From Paenibacillus guangzhouensis (GTDB lineage: Bacteria > Bacillota > Bacilli > Paenibacillales > Paenibacillaceae): DNA of 64,000 bases. Within the stretch, counting starts at the first letter, position 1; every line of letters starts with the position of its first letter. The stretch covers positions 4,610,001-4,674,000 of the forward strand of contig NZ_CP045293.1 in the NCBI RefSeq assembly GCF_009363075.1. The letters run 5' to 3'. Shown here piece after piece: positions 26,700 through 34,023 of this stretch. A program made the translations under genes and the position numbers. The notes beneath the pieces are model-generated. The model was not told where the DNA came from, did not search any database, and saw nothing but the letters and a program-made list of their open reading frames with translations.

Positions 26700-28184
26700 T
26701 TATTTCTTGTTCGCTTTCCATGCATCGAGTTGTGCTTGCATTTCAGCTTGTACTTTGTCGAGGCCTGCAGCTTTGAATTTCTCAATCGCTTTTGGCACAT
26801 AGACCTTCGGATCAACCGATCCTGTGAATAGGGAAGGATAGAATTCTTCCTTCACGTTCTGAAGCGCTGCGATTTCAGTCTTCACGCTGTCCGGATTGAA
26901 GGAGAAACCAAGCAATGGCGCGTTTTTGGCCGAGTTGTTGAATTCAGCGAATTTCTCCCACTTGTCTTTTGGATCTGTAGGCATTTTATCAAGGATAAAG
27001 AAGTTACCAAGCGTAAATGTCGGCATGTCATAACGTTCTGTTTTTGCTGGCAAATATTCAACCGTCTGGTCATCGATACGTTTGTAGTGCTCGCCTTCGA
27101 TTCCGTTGTTCACGAGGTTACGAAGGTATTTGTCTGTGTTCAGCAAGTTCAAGAATTGCATTGCTTTCTCAGGATATTTGGACGACGCGGAAATCGCATG
27201 CATCGAACCAAGAACGGACCAGTTATACACGTAAGCTTCTGTGTAAGGGACCGATACAACTGGATAACCTAAGGATTGGCTCCACAGATTGTCTGCGAAC
27301 GGCTGTGTATCCGGCATATCAACGAACCATTTGCCCGTCTTCATCTCATCGCCATTCGCTGCCGAAGCCACGTCTTGCTTCAAGTAACCTTTTTGGTAGT
27401 ACTCATGCATCGTTGTGAAATCTCTCATCGTCTCTGGTTGTTCCAGAATGTTCACGATTTTGAGGTCGCCATTATCATTCAGCGATACGCCAAGCGGCAA
27501 GTTCTCGTTGATTAGGTCATAGTACAGACCGAATTTGAAGTTCTTATCACCGGAAAGCGGATACAATCCTTTCTCTCCTTCTTTCACTTTCGCAAGCAGC
27601 GGCTCCAGATCTTGCAACGTTTTTACGCTGTTAATGTCCAGCTTGTACTTGTCGACATACTGCTTGTTGAAGCGGAATACTTTCTGCGCCGGCAGCTCTT
27701 TGTTCACCGGAATAGCGAACGTCTGTCCATCAATTTTAGCGCCTGCGAGGAAGGATGGGTGAATCGCCTTCTTCATGTCTTGTCCATATTTCTCAATGAG
27801 ATCATCCATTGGATAGAACAAGCCTTTCTTCGCGTTCGTCACATAATCGAATGCCCAAGAAGATGTAAACGCAATATCATAAGGTTCGCCGGTTGCTGCG
27901 ATGACGCCCATCTTCTGGTTGTAATCACCGAAGTCGAACATTTTCATTTTGATCGTGACGCCGATTTTCTCTTTCGTATATTCGCTCACTTTCTCCATGA
28001 CTTTGTTAAGGTCCTTCTGCGGCGCACCAATCGTGTACCAGAGAAGCTCTACCGGCTGCTCAGCTGTACCCTTGTCAGCGCTTTCAACTTGGTCCTTATT
28101 CTTACTTCCACACCCAGCCAAGACGATAGATGTCAGCATCAACAGACAAAATGTCGTGAGCAGCAATTTCTTTGCTTTGGTCAT
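26700..28184 (-). CDS. Extracellular solute-binding lipoprotein, orphan (LipO/DUF3502-like)
   Basis: This lipoprotein of 494 residues has lipobox LAGC (Cys25). It belongs to the large carbohydrate-binding lipoproteins common in Paenibacillus: VELLWYTIGAPQKDLNKVMEKV after the linker, EPYDIAFTSSWAFDYV, and a C-terminal part (about 360-494) of the DUF3502 type. No permease or ATPase gene is nearby on its strand, so it may serve permeases encoded elsewhere or act as a sensor. It is divergent from a GntR/LacI-type regulator whose operator lies in the shared gap, so it could be under the same control. The ligand is unknown. Confidence 0.88.
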   Translation of the reverse strand: MTKAKKLLLTTFCLLMLTSIVLAGCGSKNKDQVESADKGTAEQPVELLWYTIGAPQKDLNKVMEKVSEYTKEKIGVTIKMKMFDFGDYNQKMGVIAATGEPYDIAFTSSWAFDYVTNAKKGLFYPMDDLIEKYGQDMKKAIHPSFLAGAKIDGQTFAIPVNKELPAQKVFRFNKQYVDKYKLDINSVKTLQDLEPLLAKVKEGEKGLYPLSGDKNFKFGLYYDLINENLPLGVSLNDNGDLKIVNILEQPETMRDFTTMHEYYQKGYLKQDVASAANGDEMKTGKWFVDMPDTQPFADNLWSQSLGYPVVSVPYTEAYVYNWSVLGSMHAISASSKYPEKAMQFLNLLNTDKYLRNLVNNGIEGEHYKRIDDQTVEYLPAKTERYDMPTFTLGNFFILDKMPTDPKDKWEKFAEFNNSAKNAPLLGFSFNPDSVKTEIAALQNVKEEFYPSLFTGSVDPKVYVPKAIEKFKAAGLDKVQAEMQAQLDAWKANKK

Positions 28185-28455
28185 GTTGTTTCAATCCCCT
28201 TCTGTATGAAATTCAAGCGGTTCAATTGGTAAATCCTGAATACTTCTTAAGATTATACAAAATAATACGCTTACAAAAGTCGACAAACTATAGATTTCGT
28301 GTACAAACTAAAGAAAGTCGTATAATTCGATGATTCGGAATCCCTACTCCGTCTCCGGAACGGCATATACAGACGAAATTGTTCAACATTTATTGACATT
28401 TCGGAATAGATCCATGATTTCGCACGGAATATTGTTGATTATTCACTTTTATATC

Positions 28456-28470
28456 ATATACTTAGTATAT
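28456..28470. promoter_or_regulatory. Perfect 15-bp palindrome upstream of the GntR-type gene
   Basis: ATATACT-T-AGTATAT lies 30 bases before the regulator start, in the 315-bp gap between it and the divergent lipoprotein gene. Nearly the same palindrome is repeated at the importer promoter (29734-29748), so it is the likely autoregulatory operator. The rest of the gap is AT-rich with no gene. Confidence 0.75.
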
Positions 28471-28499
28471 CAACATTAATACGATATTAGGGTGATGAA

Positions 28500-29621
28500 G
28501 TGGAAGCGCATTTATATGAACAAATTTATCACTATATCATTCAAGAGATTAAGGATGGCCGCTTGAATGAAGGAGATCGCGTATCTTCGGAAAAAGATTT
28601 GGCTGAACAATTCGGGGTCAGTCGGATCACGTCCAAAAAAGCGTTAGAGAAGCTGGCTGATACCGGGATTATTAAGCGAATCCAAGGCAAGGGCTCCTTT
28701 GTCACTGATCAGCTTACCGGGAGGCAGGAACCGAAGCACTATGCTGCAGAGATCAAAGTCGCACACGCCTCGGAGGAGGAAAGACGGCTGATTGGGTTTA
28801 TCATTCCTAACTTCTCGGATGAATTCGGCTTGAAGCTGCTTCGTGCGATTGAGCGACAGACCGCAGCCTATCAATACGAGCTCATTGTCAAACGCACCTC
28901 CGGCGACCGGGAAGAAGAAAAACGTGCCATCCAGCTCTTCGTCAGCCTGGGTGTCAAAGGGCTGCTCATGACACCGATTCACGGCGAACATTATAACCCC
29001 GATCTGCTTCGGCTTGTGCTGGACCAATTCCCAATCGTGCTCGTCGACCGCTATTTAAAAGGGATTCCGGTCTGCTCAATCTACACGGACAATCAAAAGG
29101 CCGCCACCGACCTCACACTTCACTTGATCAACCAAGGGCATAAAAAAATCGCCTTCTTGTCCCCACCCGAAGAGAACACAACAACGCTAGAGGAACGATT
29201 GCTCGGGTATACGCTCGCCTTCACCCAGGAAGGCATGGATTTGAATGAGGATTATATCTTGAAAAATTTCAAGAGCACGCTTCCCGCCGCGGATCACACA
29301 GCGAGAGAACATGATGAAGAGAACCTGAAGCGTTTCCTGGCGCAGCACCCTTATGTGAAGGCTTTCGTCGTCTCGGAGTTCCTCGTTGCTACGCTGCTGG
29401 CCCAAGTTATCTATGCCCTGGGCTATCCGCTGGATGAATACGAAATTGTATGTTTTGACGCCATGGATGATCATCTTGGGCGCACAATCTTTACCCATAT
29501 TCAGCAGGACGAACAGCAGATGGGCGAAGTGGCCGTCGATATGCTGATCTCGCAAATCGATGGTACCGACGTTCCAGAGCAACGAATCGTTGCCCACCGC
29601 ATGATCAAACGAACCCATTGA
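28500..29621 (+). CDS. GntR/LacI-hybrid transcriptional regulator of the sugar importer
   Basis: This regulator of 373 residues has a GntR-type winged helix at the N terminus (YEQIYHYIIQEIKDGRLNEGDRVSSEKDLAEQFGVSRITSKKALEKL) and a LacI/periplasmic-binding-type effector domain (about 95-370, with GFIIPNFSDEFG and VVSEFLVATLLAQVIYALG). This is the AraR layout. It starts with GTG behind AGGGTGATGAA. It probably represses the downstream ABC importer and itself through the shared ATATACT-N-AGTATAT palindrome, released by an imported sugar. The sugar is likely mannose-containing, given the nearby GH92 gene. Confidence 0.91.
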   Translation: MEAHLYEQIYHYIIQEIKDGRLNEGDRVSSEKDLAEQFGVSRITSKKALEKLADTGIIKRIQGKGSFVTDQLTGRQEPKHYAAEIKVAHASEEERRLIGFIIPNFSDEFGLKLLRAIERQTAAYQYELIVKRTSGDREEEKRAIQLFVSLGVKGLLMTPIHGEHYNPDLLRLVLDQFPIVLVDRYLKGIPVCSIYTDNQKAATDLTLHLINQGHKKIAFLSPPEENTTTLEERLLGYTLAFTQEGMDLNEDYILKNFKSTLPAADHTAREHDEENLKRFLAQHPYVKAFVVSEFLVATLLAQVIYALGYPLDEYEIVCFDAMDDHLGRTIFTHIQQDEQQMGEVAVDMLISQIDGTDVPEQRIVAHRMIKRTH

Positions 29622-29652
29622 AAATCGTTCCTACAGCACGCTAATTCCAACG

Positions 29653-29690
29653 TGTCGAACAAGTCAATTTGACTTTTCGGCATTTTTTTT
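29653..29690 (+). terminator. Terminator of the GntR-type regulator gene
   Basis: A stem of about 14 pairs in 15 positions (TGTCGAAC-AAGTCAA with TTTGACTTTTCGGCA, 29653-29682) has almost no loop and is followed by eight T residues. Confidence 0.82.
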
Positions 29691-29707
29691 ATGTCGCAAT
29701 TTCACAA

Positions 29708-29748
29708 TTGACATGTTATATAATGACATAATAATATACTCAGTATAA
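29708..29748 (+). promoter_or_regulatory. Promoter and operator of the sugar ABC importer
   Basis: TTGACA (29708-29713), an 18-base spacer and TAATAT (29732-29737) form the promoter. The palindrome TATACT-C-AGTATA (29735-29747) overlaps the -10 and start site and matches the site before the regulator gene, so repression at the promoter is likely. Confidence 0.75.
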
Positions 29749-29807
29749 CATTGTATTCATTTACATCATCTGACAGTTTAGCATTCCAAACTTTAGGGGG
29801 TTAATGA

Positions 29808-31109
29808 ATGAAAAAAACATGGAAAACAGCAATGCTCACGTTAGTCAATCTTCTCACTGCATCGCTTTTTGTAACCGCTTGCGGGACGAGTACAGGCACA
29901 GGGAATGCCGACGAACCAGGCGTTACGACCGTCACATTATGGCACGGCCTGACTTCGATCGATCTGGACAACATGAACAACGTCGTCAAAGTATTCGAGG
30001 AGAAAAATCCGACCGTCAAAATCAAATTAGTCTATACCGAGTCCAGCGAAGGATCAGACCAGAAGCTGCTCACAGCTGTCGCCGGCGGCAATCCGCCTGA
30101 TGCAGCCCTCTTCGACCGTTTCAAAGTTGGAACCTGGGCAGCGCAAGGTTCATTGACCGACTTATCCGACATGGCAGAGAAATCAGGTATCCGCAAGGAG
30201 ATGTATTACCCGTTCGCTTGGGACGAATCCAGTTATCAAGGCAAGCTGTACGCCATTCCGCTCGATACCGATGCCCGCCTCTTGTTCTACAACAAAGATC
30301 ACTTTAAAGAAGTGGGACTCGACCCGGAGAACCCGCCGAAGACGATTGCAGAGCTCGAATCCGCGGCTGAGAAATTGACGATCAAGGAAGGCAAACGGTT
30401 CAAACGTGTCGGCTTCATCCCATGGTATTCCCAAGGCTGGCTCTATACATGGGGCTGGGTGTTCGGAGGGCAATTCCAGGACGCTGCAACAGGCAAGATC
30501 ACAGCCAATGATCCGAAAGTCGTCGAAGCCCTTCAGTGGATGACCGATTTCGGGAAGAAATACAATGTCGAGGACATCACGGGGTTCACGAGCGCTGCAG
30601 GCACGGAAGAAATGGACCCGTTCATCTCCGGGCAGATCAGCATGAAGGTCACTGGCAACTTCGCGGTGAAGGGCATTAAAAAATTCAATCCGAAGCTGAA
30701 TTACGGCGTGACGCAGATCCCTTCCCCTTCGGGCAAAGACTTCACGACCTGGTCCGGCGGCGGTTCCATTATCATCCCGAAAGGCGCAAAGAATGCGGAA
30801 GTCGCGTGGAAATTCCTCGAGTTCCTCGGCAAAGAGGAAGGTCAGGAGCTCGTAAATAAAGACTCCAACCTCTCTGTTATCGATGCGGTGAACGTGAAGT
30901 ACGGGTACAAAGATGATCCGATCATGAAAGAATTCATTAACGTGCTGCCGAATTCGCATAACCGTCCCGTGATCCCTGAAGGTCAGCTGCTCTGGAACGA
31001 GCTGGCTTCCGCGACGGAAAAATCGACGCACGGCAATGGGACGCCGAAGGAGAATCTGGACCGCGTCACGGAGACTGTCAACAAAGCGCTCGAGAAGTAC
31101 AACAAATAA
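29808..31109 (+). CDS. Sugar ABC transporter substrate-binding lipoprotein
   Basis: This CUT1-type binding lipoprotein of 433 residues has lipobox VTAC (Cys25). Family features are VTTVTLWHGLTSIDLDNM (about 44-61), VAGGNPPDAALFDRF, and AWKFLEFLGKEEGQELV near the C terminus, where the binding-protein C-lobe helix is expected. An AGGGGG ribosome site lies seven bases before the ATG. It is followed by two permeases. No ATPase gene is present, so a shared MsmX-type ATPase is probable. With the GH92 alpha-mannosidase close by, a mannose-rich oligosaccharide is a plausible ligand, but this is inferred. Confidence 0.93.
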   Translation: MKKTWKTAMLTLVNLLTASLFVTACGTSTGTGNADEPGVTTVTLWHGLTSIDLDNMNNVVKVFEEKNPTVKIKLVYTESSEGSDQKLLTAVAGGNPPDAALFDRFKVGTWAAQGSLTDLSDMAEKSGIRKEMYYPFAWDESSYQGKLYAIPLDTDARLLFYNKDHFKEVGLDPENPPKTIAELESAAEKLTIKEGKRFKRVGFIPWYSQGWLYTWGWVFGGQFQDAATGKITANDPKVVEALQWMTDFGKKYNVEDITGFTSAAGTEEMDPFISGQISMKVTGNFAVKGIKKFNPKLNYGVTQIPSPSGKDFTTWSGGGSIIIPKGAKNAEVAWKFLEFLGKEEGQELVNKDSNLSVIDAVNVKYGYKDDPIMKEFINVLPNSHNRPVIPEGQLLWNELASATEKSTHGNGTPKENLDRVTETVNKALEKYNK

Positions 31110-31115
31110 ATGGAC

Positions 31116-31157
31116 CCATCGGCAGAGGGCACGACCTGGCCCTCTCTCCCCCGATGG
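31116..31157 (+). other. Intercistronic hairpin between binding protein and permeases
   Basis: CCATCGG (31116-31122) pairs with CCGATGG (31151-31157), and an inner AGAGGG pairs with CCCTCT. There is no T run. Such hairpins between a binding-protein gene and permease genes commonly stabilise the upstream message, giving more binding protein than permease. Confidence 0.7.
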
Positions 31158-31177
31158 ACTGGTAAAGGAGAATGTAC

Positions 31178-32116
31178 ATGGAGAAACTGGCTGGTGCCGC
31201 GCCGGCAGCCGCAGTTCCTGCAACAAGACGCAAACGTTCCTTGCGCCGAATAGGCATCACGGGTTGGCTGTTCGCTTCCCCTTGGATCCTCGGCCTCCTC
31301 TGCTTCTATGCCGTCCCCATGTTGTCGTCGATCTATTTCAGCTTCACGACGTACAGCATCCTGCAGCCCGGCGAATTCGTCGGCTTGAGCAATTACGTCG
31401 AGTTGTTCAATGACCCGCTATTCTGGAAATCCATCTATAATACGATCTATTTCGCCGTGTTCTTCGTGCCGTTAAGTATCTTCGTCGGCGTATCGCTCGC
31501 GATGATGCTGAATATGAAAGTCAAAGGAATGGCCATGTTCCGCACGATCTTCTTCCTGCCCACCTTGGTGCCGCAAGTTGCGTTGTCGGTGCTCTGGATG
31601 TGGCTGCTGCATCCGAACTTCGGACTCGTGAACGGGATGCTCGCCAGCATCGGGATCGACGGCCCGCCTTGGCTCGGCGGTGAAGCGTGGTCCAAGCCTT
31701 CGCTCATCCTCATGTCGTTATGGGGAATTGGGCAAGCCGTTGTCATTTACCTGGCGGGATTAGGCGACATCTCGGAGGAATACTACGAAGCGGCTGCCAT
31801 CGACGGCGCCAGCTGGTTCCAGAAGACAAGGGCCGTGACCCTTCCGCTGCTGACGCCCGTCATTTTCTACAATCTCGTGATGGGGACAATTGGCGCATTT
31901 CAGCAGTTCACCCTGCCTTATACGCTTACCAAAGGGCAAGGCACGCCATCGAATTCGATGACATTCTATGTCATGTATTTATATGAGAATGGATTCCGCT
32001 ATTTCAAAATGGGCTACGCTTCCGCGATGGCCTGGATCTTATTCGTGATCGTCATGGCCCTAACGGCGCTGATCTTCGTCACGTCCAAACGTTGGGTTCA
32101 TTATCAAGGGAAATAA
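31178..32116 (+). CDS. Sugar ABC transporter permease (MalF/UgpA-like)
   Basis: This permease of about 312 residues has six predicted membrane helices. The EAA loop reads EEYYEAAAIDGASWFQKTRAVTLPLLTP (about 195-222), as in CUT1 permeases. Typical is the start GWLFASPWILGLLCFYAVPMLSSIYFSF. The second ATG (MEKLAG) sits seven bases behind AAAGGAG and was chosen; the first is only one base from it. It pairs with the next permease gene nine bases downstream. Confidence 0.93.
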   Translation: MEKLAGAAPAAAVPATRRKRSLRRIGITGWLFASPWILGLLCFYAVPMLSSIYFSFTTYSILQPGEFVGLSNYVELFNDPLFWKSIYNTIYFAVFFVPLSIFVGVSLAMMLNMKVKGMAMFRTIFFLPTLVPQVALSVLWMWLLHPNFGLVNGMLASIGIDGPPWLGGEAWSKPSLILMSLWGIGQAVVIYLAGLGDISEEYYEAAAIDGASWFQKTRAVTLPLLTPVIFYNLVMGTIGAFQQFTLPYTLTKGQGTPSNSMTFYVMYLYENGFRYFKMGYASAMAWILFVIVMALTALIFVTSKRWVHYQGK

Positions 32117-32125
32117 GGAGGAAAA

Positions 32126-32968
32126 ATGGGGATGAATCCTGCCGCTGTCAAAACGATCAACCGTACACTGGCTTATGTATGCCTGATTGCCGCATCCGCG
32201 TTCTTTATCATACCGTTCATCTGGCTGCTATCGACCTCGCTGAAGCCGCTAACGCAGATATTCAGCTTTCCGCCCGAATGGATCCCGAAGCCGTTCTTAT
32301 GGAGCAACTACTCGCGGGCCATCGAATACATTCCGTTCTGGACGTTCCTTAGGAATACGGCCGTCATTACCATCTTCAGCACGCTCGGCGTGATCGTGTC
32401 TTGTCCGATCGTAGCCTACAGCTTCGCCAAGCTTGAATGGCGCGGCCGAGGCACGCTCTTCTTCATTACACTTGCGGTCATGATGATTCCGAGCCAAGTC
32501 ACGCTCATCCCGCTGTTCTTGCTGTTTACGAAATTAGGATGGGTTGGAACACCGCTCCCGCTCATTATTCCACAGTTCTTCGGGGTGCCGATCTATATCT
32601 TCCTGATGCGCCAATTCTTCCTCGGGCTGCCGGATGCGCTGCGCGAAGCGGCCAGGTTGGACGGTGCTAGTGAATTCCGCATTTATCTGCAGATCATGTT
32701 TCCGCTGGCCAAATCCGCCGTCCTCTCAGTCGCGCTATTCCAATTCATGGCGAGTTGGACGGATTTCATGGGTCCCCTGCTCTATCTGACCAACGAAATA
32801 TCGTATACCGTCTCGCTGGGCTTGCAGCAATTCCAGAGCCAGAAAGGCTCCGAGTGGGGCATGCTTATGGCGGTCTCCACGCTCATGACGCTGCCGATCA
32901 TCGTCCTGTTCTTCTTCCTTCAGAAGACATTCATTCGTGGCATTACGTTTAGCGGGATCAAAGGTTAA
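32126..32968 (+). CDS. Sugar ABC transporter permease (MalG/UgpE-like)
   Basis: This permease of 280 residues has six hydrophobic segments. The EAA loop is DALREAARLDGASEFRIYLQIMFPLAKS (about 172-199), and the start IPFIWLLSTSLKPLTQIFSFPPEWIPKP is the family's typical first periplasmic loop. It is preceded by AAGGAGG. It is the last gene of the importer operon. The next gene is convergent. Confidence 0.93.
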   Translation: MGMNPAAVKTINRTLAYVCLIAASAFFIIPFIWLLSTSLKPLTQIFSFPPEWIPKPFLWSNYSRAIEYIPFWTFLRNTAVITIFSTLGVIVSCPIVAYSFAKLEWRGRGTLFFITLAVMMIPSQVTLIPLFLLFTKLGWVGTPLPLIIPQFFGVPIYIFLMRQFFLGLPDALREAARLDGASEFRIYLQIMFPLAKSAVLSVALFQFMASWTDFMGPLLYLTNEISYTVSLGLQQFQSQKGSEWGMLMAVSTLMTLPIIVLFFFLQKTFIRGITFSGIKG

Positions 32969-32997
32969 CATCATAAATCTTCGTCAGGCATTGGCTG

Positions 32998-33867
32998 CTA
33001 CAGCGCAATGCCTTTATTCTTGCGATACATCGTCGGTGACATGTTCATCCGGGCCTGGAATACACGCGCGAAGGTGGAATATGACTTAAAGCCCGCTTCA
33101 TACGCGACATCTGTAATTTTGAGCGTCGTGCTGACGAGCAGGTTGCAGGCATGGGCGATACGGATACGCTCGAGAATAGCGTAATAGTTCTCTCCGGCCA
33201 ACTGCTTGAAGGAGGCGCTGATGTACGAGACGCTGTAGTTGAATTTCTTCGCTAACATCTCGAGCGTAATATCTTCTTTGAAATGAAGATATACGTACGA
33301 GATGATCTCCCGCATTCCCTTGGAGAGGGCAACCTCTTGCAGATTGGCCTGACTCGGCGAAATGTACCGCTGACGATATCGGTTGAACAACACGAAGACT
33401 TGAACGAGCTTCGCGATGAACATGACGCGGTTCCATGTCTGCTCCGCTTGGTATTCTGCGTACATTTGATCGAATAACAGCCTGACCTCGGCAGCCGTCT
33501 CGTCATCGAGCCGGTAGGTCGTGCTCGCGTCGAACTCGGCGCCCCGCAGCAGACGATGCAGATCGAACAGCGTATCGCCGCCGAAGAAAGCCTTTAAGCC
33601 GATTGCACCAACATACAGGTACAGCTCTTCGCCCGGATCGATCTCGATTTCGTGGACTTGATGCGGGAATAGGAGCGAGAACGTGCCTGGTACCAGCTCT
33701 TTGCTGACGCCATCGATGATCTCCACGCCTCGTCCTTGAATCACGTAAGTGAATTCGACGAACTGGTGGACATGCGGTGGGATGTGCGTATCAAGATGGT
33801 GAATTTTTAAGGTAAAAGGGAAATCGCCATGAACTTCATCGTCGCCTTGCAAATAGTACGGAAACAT
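32998..33867 (-). CDS. AraC family transcriptional regulator
   Basis: This regulator of 289 residues has an N-terminal cupin sensor (HHLDTHIPPHVHQFVEFTYVIQGRG, then SLLFPHQVHEIEIDPGE) and a C-terminal AraC domain with ITLEMLAKKFNYSVSYISASFKQLAG and ITDVAYEAGFKSYSTFARVFQARMNMSPT. It is convergent with the importer operon and divergent from the GH92 gene, so it probably controls the alpha-mannosidase gene. In the shared 156-bp gap GATAGATAT occurs twice, at 33931-33939 and 33997-34005. The ligand is not known. Confidence 0.9.
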   Translation of the reverse strand: MFPYYLQGDDEVHGDFPFTLKIHHLDTHIPPHVHQFVEFTYVIQGRGVEIIDGVSKELVPGTFSLLFPHQVHEIEIDPGEELYLYVGAIGLKAFFGGDTLFDLHRLLRGAEFDASTTYRLDDETAAEVRLLFDQMYAEYQAEQTWNRVMFIAKLVQVFVLFNRYRQRYISPSQANLQEVALSKGMREIISYVYLHFKEDITLEMLAKKFNYSVSYISASFKQLAGENYYAILERIRIAHACNLLVSTTLKITDVAYEAGFKSYSTFARVFQARMNMSPTMYRKNKGIAL

Positions 33868-34023
33868 ATGAAATGCCTCTTTCTGAGCAGAATAGGAATG
33901 ATCAACTCACCCTATTTTAGCATGAATAGTGATAGATATTCTAAAATATTGATAGGCGGTCAACCGGGTTGATTCACTACAATGAGTATATATCTTGATA
34001 GATATCATCCAAGGAGTGATCTA

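Noticed and set aside
30183-31226. 347-residue frame on the minus strand opposite the sugar-binding lipoprotein gene
   Set aside because: No signal, motif or ribosome site; the plus-strand gene has a lipobox and family motifs.
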